Shown in pieces: positions 53,532 to 62,302 of a stretch of 64,000 bases of DNA (positions within the stretch are counted from its first letter, which is position 1; the number at the start of each line of letters is the position of its first letter). The stretch is from an uncultured Flavobacteriaceae bacterium (GTDB lineage Bacteria > Bacteroidota > Bacteroidia > Flavobacteriales > Flavobacteriaceae), in assembly GCA_937944485.1 (NCBI GenBank), contig CALDYU010000005.1, positions 62,001-126,000 on the forward strand, read 5' to 3'. The notes under the pieces were generated by a model. The model was given only the letters and a program-made list of their open reading frames with translations. It did no database searches and was not told the origin of the DNA. The position numbers and the translations under genes are program-made.

Positions 53532-54287
53532 CTAATCTTTAATATACTCAACAATTGCCTTTTTAGGCATTAAAGCGGCTGGTCCGTTTTCTGTCATTCC
53601 ATTTCTTTTTACTTCATCGTATTTTTTTTTGTAAGTTAATAAGAAATCTTCCCAACTCACAATTTCTTTCTTCTCATATGGATTATCTATTTTTGTCTTT
53701 TTATTAATTAGTTTAAGATTAGTTGCCAACAATCTAAATTTTCCTTCTTCAGACTTTACCTCCAATATCATCCCTGGCAGGCCGTAAAAATGCCACGGAC
53801 CATTATTGATTGGTAACTCAGTAGTAAAATAGGCAATATATCTTCTTCCTTTATATAGTGTCGTAGCTTTTTGACATTCATAGCCCAGCACTTCCTTTCT
53901 CTCTTTTGCAAGTTTCCAAATCATTTTCGGAATCTTTTCATCTATATAAAATTCTTTTAGCCCTATAACATCAGAATAAAACATTTCCTTACTATCCAAG
54001 TTTTTAAAAACAAATTCATTTTCATTTGATTTTACTTTTAGTAGTATTTCTCCTGAACCATCATCAATCTCACCTTCAACATTATCTTTACTGCTAACAT
54101 GGTTAATTTCGTATAAAGACTTGCTTTGATTTGCCGTAAGTGTAGATTCAACAAAATACTTTGAGGATGGTCCATGCATCTCTAGTTGATAATCAAAGTC
54201 TATAATAATAGTTAGGTGATTATCCTGAGACTTGCATATAATTGTGAATAATATAAACAAACTCAATGCTATTCTATTTCCGATCAT
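53532..54287 (-). CDS. GLPGLI family protein
   Basis: A 251-residue exported protein (signal peptide ending CKSQ) of the Bacteroidetes GLPGLI family (TIGR01200). The namesake motif reads GPWHFYGLPGMILEV (about 161-175), with LGYECQKATTLYKGRRYIAYFT before it. Family function is unknown; members usually sit next to a TonB-dependent receptor, as here. Transcribed before the receptor and after a small secreted-protein gene, from which it is separated by a perfect hairpin. Confidence 0.88.
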   Translation of the reverse strand: MIGNRIALSLFILFTIICKSQDNHLTIIIDFDYQLEMHGPSSKYFVESTLTANQSKSLYEINHVSSKDNVEGEIDDGSGEILLKVKSNENEFVFKNLDSKEMFYSDVIGLKEFYIDEKIPKMIWKLAKERKEVLGYECQKATTLYKGRRYIAYFTTELPINNGPWHFYGLPGMILEVKSEEGKFRLLATNLKLINKKTKIDNPYEKKEIVSWEDFLLTYKKKYDEVKRNGMTENGPAALMPKKAIVEYIKD

Positions 54288-54307
54288 AATCTCTAATTTT
54301 TAATAAA

Positions 54308-54343
54308 AAATAAACACTAGGTTTACAATCCTAGTGTTTATTT
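54308..54343 (-). terminator. perfect 14-bp hairpin between the small secreted gene and GLPGLI
   Basis: AAATAAACACTAGG (54308-54321) pairs perfectly with CCTAGTGTTTATTT (54330-54343) around TTTACAAT. On the minus strand a T-rich tail follows. It lies 4 bases past the small gene's stop and 20 bases before the GLPGLI ATG, so leaky termination would set a ratio between the two. Confidence 0.85.
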
Positions 54344-54347
54344 AGAA

Positions 54348-54590
54348 TTAGTATTTATTTTTGTTTGCAGCAACCCATTTTAAAGCATTAACCTTTGCAT
54401 TAAGGCATGATGCCTTATCAGTTTCGGCGAAACCATAAGCTGTATGTACAAGCTTACCCCTATAATACACATTCACAGTGCACGAAGCAAAATAATCATC
54501 TTCAAGGCTGTTTGTATTAGCATGGTTATTAAAATTTCCAGAAGCTACAAAAGCGAAAAGCATTGGTAAAAGCAATCCTAATTTTTTCAT
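54348..54590 (-). CDS. small secreted protein, two-cysteine type
   Basis: An 80-residue exported protein I do not recognise. The signal peptide is about 1-18 (LLLPMLFAFVASG), then a polar stretch and a compact mature part with two cysteines (ASCTVNVYYRGKLVHTAYGF, KASCLNAKVNALKWVAANKNKY) that could form one disulfide. It heads the minus-strand run with GLPGLI and receptor, with a terminator right behind it. It may be a processed peptide or a small periplasmic partner. Confidence 0.7.
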   Translation of the reverse strand: MKKLGLLLPMLFAFVASGNFNNHANTNSLEDDYFASCTVNVYYRGKLVHTAYGFAETDKASCLNAKVNALKWVAANKNKY

Positions 54591-54756
54591 AATCTATATA
54601 TTTTTAGTTATTTGTATGAAGATAACAAAAAATGTATTAATATTCTTACTTACAATTTTATCTCATTCCAATAAATGATTATCATAACAAAACACTATTG
54701 AAGTTGCCGATTAATCTTAAAATGAAAAAGAGCTATATTTTGACAGTATAAAAATA

Positions 54757-55233
54757 ATGCAAACGAAAACTGAAACTTACACTCTTCAAGAGGCTATTCG
54801 AAAATTAGAGGGCTATTGTACTTATCAGGAGCGCTGTCATAAAGAAGTTGTTCAAAAGCTTCGTGGTATGAACATGGTTACAGAAGCAAGTGATCAAATT
54901 ATAGTGCATTTAATTCAAGAGAATTATCTCAATGAAGAGCGGTTCGCTAAAAGTTTTGTACGCGGAAAATTCAATATAAAAAAATGGGGTAAAAAACGCA
55001 TCAATAGTGAATTAAAATTTCGAAATATCTCAAAATACAATATCAAAACGGCTATGAAAGAAATTGAAGATGCGGATTATTTAGATACCTTAGATGCTCT
55101 TTCTTTAAAACGTTTAGCTGCTATTAAAGAAACCAATGTGCAAAAGAGAAGAAAGAAACTCGCTGATTATTTACTATATCGCGGTTGGGAAAGTCATTTG
55201 GTCTACAGGAAAATTAAAGACTTAATTCCTTAA
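54757..55233 (+). CDS. recX: regulatory protein RecX
   Basis: Modulates RecA filaments. The 158 residues consist of three repeated three-helix units: EAIRKLEGYCTYQERCHKEVVQKL, IVHLIQENYLNEERFAKSFVRGKFNIKKWGKKRI and the KLADYLLYRGWESHLVYRKI end. recA is not adjacent. It stands divergent from the small secreted-protein gene across a 166-bp gap and is the only forward gene in this stretch. Confidence 0.93.
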   Translation: MQTKTETYTLQEAIRKLEGYCTYQERCHKEVVQKLRGMNMVTEASDQIIVHLIQENYLNEERFAKSFVRGKFNIKKWGKKRINSELKFRNISKYNIKTAMKEIEDADYLDTLDALSLKRLAAIKETNVQKRRKKLADYLLYRGWESHLVYRKIKDLIP

Positions 55234-55251
55234 AAAATAATCAGTTCTAAT

Positions 55252-56148
55252 TCAACCCAAACGATTGGTTCTTTCTATTGCTTGCTGGTTTTTATGATCA
55301 ATCCACTTTTGTCCTTTTAATTTTCGCATGAGTACATCAAAATGACGCATGACAAGAATATTATAAGTCGCCTTTAAAAAATGTGACGGCTTTCTGGCCA
55401 AAGCCCTTAAACTCATTGAAAAACCCGGAGTTAAATACTTCATATAATGCCAGTACCCTTCGGGCATATATAATACTTCACCATTTTTTAAAACAGAGCT
55501 ATATCCTTGGGCCTTTTGCAAGGCTGGCCATTTCTCATAATCAGGATTCGCAAAATCAATACTCTCATGAGTAATTAATGAATGGGGTATGCGATATAAA
55601 TATTTGGTTTCTGAATGCGGAAAAAGAATGCATAGCTTTTCTCCTTCAAAATGAAAATGAAAAATATTGGCAAAATCAATGTCATGATGCATGAACGTAA
55701 ACGAATCTTTTCCACCAAAAAACAACATGGGCAGGCTTTTGAGTAATCGAATGCCAAAATTCGGATACGAAAAGTCTTTTTGCAGGTCTGGCACTTCTTT
55801 TAAGATATTCCATAGAAAAATTCGAAATCTCGTCGGTTCACTTTGTAATAAGTCAATATATGCCGACATCTTCATTTTAGCATGTGGTTCATTAAAACCA
55901 TCATCATGCTGTACCGGGCGATCATCATATAGCGGAACAATCTTATCACCCGCCATTTTCTTCATATACTCTAAATTCCATTTCGAATGAGCTGCCCACC
56001 CTTCATCAAATTCTTCAATGATTAAAGGTTTCTGCGGCTTTAAATAAAGCCGTACAAAATCTTCTTTTGAGATGGTTTTCACCCTTGGAATATCGAATAA
56101 TTTCAATGGAATCTGGGTTAATTCAACATCAAATGTAAGTATCCACAA
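55252..56148 (-). CDS. cupin-like (JmjC-type) Fe/2-oxoglutarate dioxygenase
   Basis: A 298-residue cytoplasmic protein of the cupin_8/JmjC type. The iron-binding set reads HHDIDFANIFHFHF (His-x-Asp) and YMPEGYWHYM (second His), with EGWAAHSKWNLEYM at the N-terminus. Such enzymes hydroxylate protein or small-molecule targets; the target is unknown. No ATG starts the frame. TTG at 56148 is the longest option and TTG at 56106 (MKLFDIPRVKTISK) is also plausible. It is transcribed ahead of no close partner except bioB upstream. Confidence 0.87.
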   Translation of the reverse strand: MWILTFDVELTQIPLKLFDIPRVKTISKEDFVRLYLKPQKPLIIEEFDEGWAAHSKWNLEYMKKMAGDKIVPLYDDRPVQHDDGFNEPHAKMKMSAYIDLLQSEPTRFRIFLWNILKEVPDLQKDFSYPNFGIRLLKSLPMLFFGGKDSFTFMHHDIDFANIFHFHFEGEKLCILFPHSETKYLYRIPHSLITHESIDFANPDYEKWPALQKAQGYSSVLKNGEVLYMPEGYWHYMKYLTPGFSMSLRALARKPSHFLKATYNILVMRHFDVLMRKLKGQKWIDHKNQQAIERTNRLG

Positions 56149-56185
56149 CGAAAAAAGTTCTTAAAATTAAGCTAATATAAGCTCC

Positions 56186-57280
56186 TTATTTTAAGACTTT
56201 CGATTTTTCTTTTGCTACTTCGTTGCGCTCTATTTTATGCCCTGGTCTACTCCATTTTGGCTTTTCACCTAAAGGAACTAACTCAGAATCTTCAGCTTCA
56301 ACTGTTTTAGGCTGTGAAACTTTAGTAAATGGTTTTTGAGGATTTAAACCTAGCAGCTTAAACATTTCCATATCTTCATTCACATCAGGGTTAGGCGTAG
56401 TCAATAATTTATCGCCGGCAAAAATAGAATTCGCTCCTGCAAAGAAACACATAGCTTGACCTTCTCTACTCATCTCTGTACGACCCGCTGAAAGTCGCAC
56501 TTGCGTTTCAGGCATTACAATTCGTGTGGTTGCCACCATACGAATCATATCCCAAATTGCAACGGGTTCAATATCTGCCATAGGCGTACCCTCAACAGCA
56601 ACTAAAGCATTAATAGGAACAGATTCTGGTTGTGGGTTTAAAGAGGTTAATGCCACCAACATTCCTGCTCGATCTTCCAAAACTTCTCCCATACCAATAA
56701 TGCCACCACTACATACGGTAACATTACTTTTACGAACATTATCAATTGTTTCTAGGCGATCTTCAAAAGCTCTCGTAGATATGACGTCTTTATAATAATC
56801 TTCAGAGGTATCTAAGTTGTGATTATAGGCGTATAGCCCCGCTTCTGCTAATCGATTGGCTTGATTCTCAGTAAGCATACCAAGGGTACAACAAACCTCC
56901 ATATCCAATTTATTAATAGTACGAACCATTTCAAGCACTTGATCGAATTCAGGCCCATCTTTTACATTGCGCCATGCAGCTCCCATGCATACACGAGAAC
57001 TTCCCGAAGCTTTTGCACGTAAGGCCTGTGCTTTGACATGCGATACCGTCATTAAATCATTTCCTTCGATATCTGTGTGATATCTTGCCGCTTGTGGGCA
57101 ATAGCCACAATCTTCAGGGCATCCCCCAGTTTTGATAGACAACAAAGTAGACACCTGAACCGTATTCGGGTCATGGTTTTTTCTGTGGATAGTAGCTGCT
57201 TCGTAAAGCAACTCCATCATAGGTTTGTTATAGATATCAAGAATTTCTTGCTTGGTCCAGTTGTGTCTTGTTGCGCTCAT
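56186..57280 (-). CDS. bioB: biotin synthase
   Basis: Radical-SAM enzyme that inserts sulfur into dethiobiotin. The 364 residues carry the SAM-cluster motif CPEDCGYCPQ (C-x3-C-x2-C, about 54-61) and the [2Fe-2S]/substrate stretches SSRVCMGAAWRNVKDGPE, CCTLGMLTENQANRLAEAGLYAYNHNLDTSEDYY and VRLSAGRTEMS. The C-terminal tail after ~325 is longer than in E. coli and Lys/Glu-rich. It has a plausible promoter of its own (57300-57330). Confidence 0.97.
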   Translation of the reverse strand: MSATRHNWTKQEILDIYNKPMMELLYEAATIHRKNHDPNTVQVSTLLSIKTGGCPEDCGYCPQAARYHTDIEGNDLMTVSHVKAQALRAKASGSSRVCMGAAWRNVKDGPEFDQVLEMVRTINKLDMEVCCTLGMLTENQANRLAEAGLYAYNHNLDTSEDYYKDVISTRAFEDRLETIDNVRKSNVTVCSGGIIGMGEVLEDRAGMLVALTSLNPQPESVPINALVAVEGTPMADIEPVAIWDMIRMVATTRIVMPETQVRLSAGRTEMSREGQAMCFFAGANSIFAGDKLLTTPNPDVNEDMEMFKLLGLNPQKPFTKVSQPKTVEAEDSELVPLGEKPKWSRPGHKIERNEVAKEKSKVLK

Positions 57281-57299
57281 CTACTATTTAATTCTGGGT

Positions 57300-57330
57300 C
57301 AAAAATAAGCTATTCGCAGTCAAAAGCCAA
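57300..57330 (-). promoter_or_regulatory. promoter of bioB
   Basis: On the minus strand TTG (57328-57330) is followed after 20 bases by TATTTTTG (57300-57307), fitting TTG-N17-23-TAnnTTTG. It starts about 20 bases before the bioB ATG, the best-spaced promoter I found in the window. Confidence 0.6.
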
Positions 57331-57405
57331 TGAAAGAAAAATGTAAAATGAATCAGATAATTGAAGTGTTACGCTCTCGAATGTAATAGAAATAATAGCA
57401 AGTTA

Positions 57406-58569
57406 TTATTTAGAGAGAAGTATGCTTACTGCATTCCCGCCAAAACCAACAGCATTCACCAATATATTTTCAATTTTTTTAGGAGTTTTCATTTTCGAAA
57501 TAAAAGGAACGGGAATAAATTGTTGCTGTTTTAACATCAAAATTGCCAATTCTATACTCAACATGCCTGAAGCCCCAAAGGTGTGGCCCACCTTCCATTT
57601 ATTCGATGTTAATGCAGGCAGGTCATTACCAAACACTTTCTGAATTGCAAGATGTTCAGAAGCATCCCCTTTTATAGTTCCAGGAGCGTGCATTACAATG
57701 ACATCTATGGTACTGGGAGAGGCATTCCCTAAGGCCATTCGCATGGAGCGTTGAAAACAGTTGGCATCTGAAGATATGGATATATTATGTGCTAAAATTT
57801 CTGTGGCATAGCCTATACCACTAACTTTTGCTAGCGCATTTTTAGGAGTTCCTTTTTCTAAACAAGCTACCGCAGCTCCTTCTCCTAAAATCATGGTATT
57901 TTGCTTTTTATCAAGATTTAGGGCTTGACAGGGGTAACTTTGATTGCGCTCAGTTACTTTAGCATATATTTTTAGTGCTTTCATTTGGGCAATAGTAAAA
58001 GCAGTTAGCGGCGCCTCACTACCCCCAACAATGAATTTATTTGCCATTCCGGCCTGCATCCATGCAATGCCATTTAACATAGCATGCAAAGCCGTTGAAC
58101 AAGTAATAGAATGAGATATTTCTGGACCTCTTGTATTCAAGTCATGCGCTACCCATGATGAGATATTACCTAATGTGGTAGTGGGCGATGTTAAAGTTGC
58201 TGCCTTATTATTTTTTAAATATTCCGAATGATAGCTTTCAAAGAGGCCCGTAGCACCTCGAGAAGAACCAATATTTATTCCGAAATTATCTTGTGATTTC
58301 CAATTCGTTTGTGCTAGTGCTTTTCTAGAAGTATAGATCGCAAATAATACTGTATCATCGAGCTTTTTATATTTAGTGTCTGATTTTCGCAACTGTTCAA
58401 TTTCGTTTTTCGCATCGGATCCTAAAGCAGCAATCCATTCTTTCTCTAAATTAAAAGTAGCCTTACTAAAAAGCGTGATCGCACCTTTATAGCTTGCCCA
58501 TACTTCTTCAGAAGAACTTCCAAGCGAAGAAATAGAACTAATTGCGGTAATCGAAATTGGTTGATGCAC
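57406..58569 (-). CDS. beta-ketoacyl synthase (FabF-like) in the biotin cluster
   Basis: A ~387-residue thiolase-fold condensing enzyme. The Cys-His-His triad is intact: SITCSTALHA (Cys about 149), MHAPGTIKGD and GHTFGASGM. I placed the start at a GTG (58569, MHQPISITAISS); a TTG at 58590 is also possible. It lies between bioA and bioB, 78 bases past bioA. In a biotin context it could extend or supply pimeloyl-ACP, or it could serve general lipid synthesis; bioC and bioH are not seen here. Confidence 0.85.
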   Translation of the reverse strand: MHQPISITAISSISSLGSSSEEVWASYKGAITLFSKATFNLEKEWIAALGSDAKNEIEQLRKSDTKYKKLDDTVLFAIYTSRKALAQTNWKSQDNFGINIGSSRGATGLFESYHSEYLKNNKAATLTSPTTTLGNISSWVAHDLNTRGPEISHSITCSTALHAMLNGIAWMQAGMANKFIVGGSEAPLTAFTIAQMKALKIYAKVTERNQSYPCQALNLDKKQNTMILGEGAAVACLEKGTPKNALAKVSGIGYATEILAHNISISSDANCFQRSMRMALGNASPSTIDVIVMHAPGTIKGDASEHLAIQKVFGNDLPALTSNKWKVGHTFGASGMLSIELAILMLKQQQFIPVPFISKMKTPKKIENILVNAVGFGGNAVSILLSK

Positions 58570-58646
58570 AAATGATAAATTATCAGGCAAATGTAGAAGT
58601 TCTTATCCTTTTTATGATAAAAACTATCCGGTTATGTTACTCCCTT

Positions 58647-59915
58647 TTAAAAGAAATCTAAGGCCCTTTCGATGACTTCATACACTTTATTCAACTGTAC
58701 TTCTGTAATAACATAGGGTGGCAAAATGTAAACAGTATTACCCAAGGGTCTCAAAATTACCCCTTGTTTGATAAAAAATCGATACAAGGCATCACGCAAA
58801 TTACCATAACGTTCCATTTCTAAATTTAAATCAACAGCAAGTATAACCCCTAATGTTCTTACCTCAGCAACTTTAGAATGATTTACTATTTTCAATGCAA
58901 ATGTCTTATGTGCATTTTCAATATACGCGCGCCGTTCTAAAATAGTCGGAGAATTCAATAATTCAATACTAGCAATGGCAGCTGCACATCCTAAAGGGTG
59001 TGCGCTATACGTATGGGCATGAAAAAAACCTTTGTGTACTTCATCACTCAAAAAGGCTTCATAAATAGCTTGGGTACAACTCGTAATGCTTAACGGAAAC
59101 ATTCCTGCCGTTAAGGCCTTACTGAGGCACATAATATCAGGTTTATGAGTCAAATAATCAGAGGCAAAATTCGAACCTGTTTTACCAAAGCCCGTCATAA
59201 TTTCATCAGCAATACATAGCACTCCTGCATCTTGACATTGTTTGATGAGGAGATCGAGTCCGGCAGCGGAATGAAATTTCATTCCTGCTGCTCCTTGCGC
59301 TAGAGGCTCAAAAATAAATGCGGCACAAGCATTTTGTTTTAATATAATTTTAAGTTGCTCATTTACTTCGGTAATATTTTCTTCTGTAGGAACCGGAATT
59401 CGCTCTACTTTCAATAAAAAATCTTCAAAAGGTCCATTGTAAGACGATAATCCTGAGGCGCTCATAGCGCCAAAAGTATCTCCATGAAACGCATCCTCAA
59501 AAGCAATCAAAGTGTCTCTTTTATCACTTTTATTATGATACAACTGCAGGGCCATTTTAATAGCCGCTTCCACCGCCGTTGAACCATTGTCATTAAAGAA
59601 AATTTTAGATTGATTATCTGGTAGTATTGCAATTAACTTTTCAGACAATTCAACAGCTGGCTCATGCGTTAAGCCACTAAACATAACGAAATCTAACTGC
59701 TGTATTTGTTTGGTAATTGCAGCGGCGATATACGCATTTGAATGCCCATAAATAGTAGTATACCATGACGCAATTGCATCAATGTACTCATTGCCTTCTT
59801 CATCCCAAATCACAGCCCCTTTAGCTTTAACAATTCCCAAGGGCTCGTCAGCCGTTTGATGTTGTGTTAACGGATGCCACAAATATTTTTGATCTCTTGC
59901 CGAAAGCTTTTTCAA
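58647..59915 (-). CDS. bioA: adenosylmethionine--8-amino-7-oxononanoate transaminase
   Basis: Makes 7,8-diaminopelargonate from KAPA with SAM as amino donor, using PLP. The ~422 residues include YLWHPLTQHQTADEP, IDAIASWYTTIYGHSN, FNDNGSTAVEAAIKMALQ, the metal/PLP strand ADEIMTGFGKTGSNF and the PLP lysine in LSKALTAGMFPLS. There is no ATG near the start; TTG at 59915 (MKKLSARDQKYLWHP) matches the family, TTG at 59951 is open too. Divergent from the glycosyltransferases. Confidence 0.95.
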   Translation of the reverse strand: MKKLSARDQKYLWHPLTQHQTADEPLGIVKAKGAVIWDEEGNEYIDAIASWYTTIYGHSNAYIAAAITKQIQQLDFVMFSGLTHEPAVELSEKLIAILPDNQSKIFFNDNGSTAVEAAIKMALQLYHNKSDKRDTLIAFEDAFHGDTFGAMSASGLSSYNGPFEDFLLKVERIPVPTEENITEVNEQLKIILKQNACAAFIFEPLAQGAAGMKFHSAAGLDLLIKQCQDAGVLCIADEIMTGFGKTGSNFASDYLTHKPDIMCLSKALTAGMFPLSITSCTQAIYEAFLSDEVHKGFFHAHTYSAHPLGCAAAIASIELLNSPTILERRAYIENAHKTFALKIVNHSKVAEVRTLGVILAVDLNLEMERYGNLRDALYRFFIKQGVILRPLGNTVYILPPYVITEVQLNKVYEVIERALDFF

Positions 59916-60040
59916 GACAACTGGTTTTAAATATAGTATTATACGATACAAAGATGGGGAATTTTAGCATTCACGGTGGTACAAATCGTATCTTCGTTCA
60001 CGATTTATGCATCCTTACAACTAACAATTAATGCCTCGAA

Positions 60041-60796
60041 ATGCATCACTTTGATTTAACGATTATAGTGCCTTGTTACAACGAATCTGATAGATTGCCA
60101 GTTGCTAAATTCTTTTCTTTTTTAAATGCAAATGTTCAAGTTTCCGTTTGTTTTGTTAACGATAGCTCAACAGATAATACATTAGAGGTTCTTCAAAAAA
60201 TTGAAGCTGCTTTTCCGCAACAGGTATTCCTGATTTCAAATGACTCCAACAAGGGCAAAGCAGAAACCGTTCGACATGGTATGTGTTTTGCACATGACCA
60301 TATAAAAGCAAAAGTATACGCTTATTTAGATGCTGATTTAGCGACATCACTTGACGAATGCAAGTCGCTGCTAAATCATTTAAACAAAACTATTTCTTTT
60401 GTATTTGCTTCAAGAATACTCAAAATAGGGTCTGTTGTAGAGCGCAAATTTTCACGCTTTGTTTTTGGGCGAATTATAGCCACATTTATTTCCAATATTC
60501 TAGACATCAAAGTATACGACACTCAATGCGGTTGCAAACTCTTTAAAGAAGCTCTGATACCCACCCTGTTTTCGAAGAAATTTATTTCAAAATGGTTGTT
60601 CGATGTGGAACTATTTAGCAGAATGATATGTGCAATGGGTAAAGTAGATGCTTTAAGAACTATGGAAGAAGTACCTGTGAAAAAATGGATTGATCAAGGT
60701 GATTCTAAAGTGAAATTGTCTTATTTTTTTAGGTTGTGGTATGATTTATATCTAATTAGGCATAACCATTATAATTGTTTAAAATCAAAAAATTAA
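60041..60796 (+). CDS. GT2 family glycosyltransferase (dolichyl-phosphate-sugar synthase type)
   Basis: A 251-residue GT-A fold enzyme: FDLTIIVPCYNESDRLP at the start, AYLDADLATSLDECKSLL (DxD-like), and KFISKWLFDVELFSRM near the C-terminus. This matches polyprenyl-phosphate sugar synthases (DPM1/ALG5-like), which make donors for GT39 enzymes. The next gene is such a GT39 enzyme, 24 bases downstream, so the pair probably makes and uses one lipid-linked sugar. Confidence 0.92.
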   Translation: MHHFDLTIIVPCYNESDRLPVAKFFSFLNANVQVSVCFVNDSSTDNTLEVLQKIEAAFPQQVFLISNDSNKGKAETVRHGMCFAHDHIKAKVYAYLDADLATSLDECKSLLNHLNKTISFVFASRILKIGSVVERKFSRFVFGRIIATFISNILDIKVYDTQCGCKLFKEALIPTLFSKKFISKWLFDVELFSRMICAMGKVDALRTMEEVPVKKWIDQGDSKVKLSYFFRLWYDLYLIRHNHYNCLKSKN

Positions 60797-60820
60797 TGCG
60801 CTTGTAATACCAAAGCACAA

Positions 60821-62302
60821 ATGATTAAGAAGCTTTTACTATTTATAAAAAATCATAAGCATTCGAATAGTATCGTATTTATATTCCTATTCGTAATTGC
60901 ATTTTTTATTCGTTTTCCTTTTTTCTTTCGAGATTATATAGACCGTGATGAAAGTACTTTTATTTTAATTGGTCAATCATGGGTAGAAGGTTTTTTACCC
61001 TACACAGAACTTTGGGATATTAAACCTCCTTTGACCTTCTTATTTTTTGCTGGTGTTATTGGTGTTTTTGGAAAAAGTTTTTTCGCCATTCGATTACTTG
61101 GTACGCTGATGGTATCACTTACAGCATTTTTTACCTATAAAATAGGAAAGACGTTGACAAGTTCAAAAATAGCTTTTGTCACAGGAATAGTATGCGTAGG
61201 GCTACAAAGTATGTTTGGTAGCATACAAGGGGTAATGTCAGAGCATTTGTGTATGGCTTTTCTAACACCCGCTGTCTTTATATTAATAAAATATAAAAAA
61301 TGGTACTGGTTAGCCTTGTCTGGCCTTCTTATGGGCACAGCTATTATGATTAAACTCAATATAGCCTACACTATTTTATTTCTTGGACTGTATTTAATCT
61401 ATCATTTTATTAATACCAAACAATTTCAAAAAGGAGTACTCGGTGTTGCTAGTTATGGCCTAGGAATTCTCGTTATTATTGCACTTACACTTCTGCCGTA
61501 CTATTTAAAAGGCCTTACTGAATTATGGTGGAAATCAGTTGTTATTGCGCCCTTAGATTACGCTGGTGCAAGGCGTTCTTCTATATTTAAATTACTCCCC
61601 ATCTTTTTAGCAATTCTGATTTTTTTCTATTTCGCATGGAAGAAAAAATATCTGAATTTTAGAACTAGCGCCGTTCAGATTCTCATTATTAGTATTCTCG
61701 GTATATTATATTCTTTTATACAAGGAGGGCGGATTAATAGTCATTATTTGATTCAACTCTACCCACTTTTTGTAGTGCTGTTCACCGTTGTATTTTTTAA
61801 AGTTGCCACATTTTTTCAAATCAAATGGCGCAAAGCCTATTTATGGGTTTTACTCGTATTACCTGCCGAAAGTTATCTGGAATATTACAACATAATTAGC
61901 CATAAAATTGAAAAAGGTAGTTTTTACAATGGAGAAGGAATCACTGTTCCGCAGTATTTAAAAGCAAATGCCATAAATACTGAAAATATTTTTTTCGCAG
62001 AATATCATATAGGGTATTGGGTGTTAAATCAAAAACCCCCTACTAAAGCCGCTACCCACCCCAGTAATATATGCAAACCTGAAATGTTCTCAGCGTATGA
62101 TAATCCAAGAAAAACCACGATGCAAGAACTACGCTTTATTATGGAAAAAAAACGACCAAAAACTGTAGTTTCTAGAAAAAATAGACGCTTTTTCGATAAA
62201 GAACAAAAAGCAGCTAATGCGTATTTAAAAAACTATTTGCAGCGTTTCTATAAGATACAAGCTGAAGTTGATAATGCTGTAATCTATACTCTATTAGAGT
62301 AA
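60821..62302 (+). CDS. GT39/ArnT-like membrane glycosyltransferase
   Basis: A 493-residue, roughly eleven-helix inner-membrane enzyme. The first periplasmic loop carries the acidic pair of the family (FRDYIDRDESTFILIGQSWVEGFLPYTELWDIKPPLTF). The C-terminal ~100 residues are soluble. With the GT2 enzyme upstream it would transfer a sugar from a polyprenyl phosphate to an envelope target. The two interrupt the biotin genes on the other strand, and its last 9 bases overlap bioD. Confidence 0.87.
   Translation: MIKKLLLFIKNHKHSNSIVFIFLFVIAFFIRFPFFFRDYIDRDESTFILIGQSWVEGFLPYTELWDIKPPLTFLFFAGVIGVFGKSFFAIRLLGTLMVSLTAFFTYKIGKTLTSSKIAFVTGIVCVGLQSMFGSIQGVMSEHLCMAFLTPAVFILIKYKKWYWLALSGLLMGTAIMIKLNIAYTILFLGLYLIYHFINTKQFQKGVLGVASYGLGILVIIALTLLPYYLKGLTELWWKSVVIAPLDYAGARRSSIFKLLPIFLAILIFFYFAWKKKYLNFRTSAVQILIISILGILYSFIQGGRINSHYLIQLYPLFVVLFTVVFFKVATFFQIKWRKAYLWVLLVLPAESYLEYYNIISHKIEKGSFYNGEGITVPQYLKANAINTENIFFAEYHIGYWVLNQKPPTKAATHPSNICKPEMFSAYDNPRKTTMQELRFIMEKKRPKTVVSRKNRRFFDKEQKAANAYLKNYLQRFYKIQAEVDNAVIYTLLE

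Noticed and set aside
60156-60350. Minus frame of 64 residues within the GT2 gene
   Set aside because: It is an antisense shadow of a well-supported glycosyltransferase.
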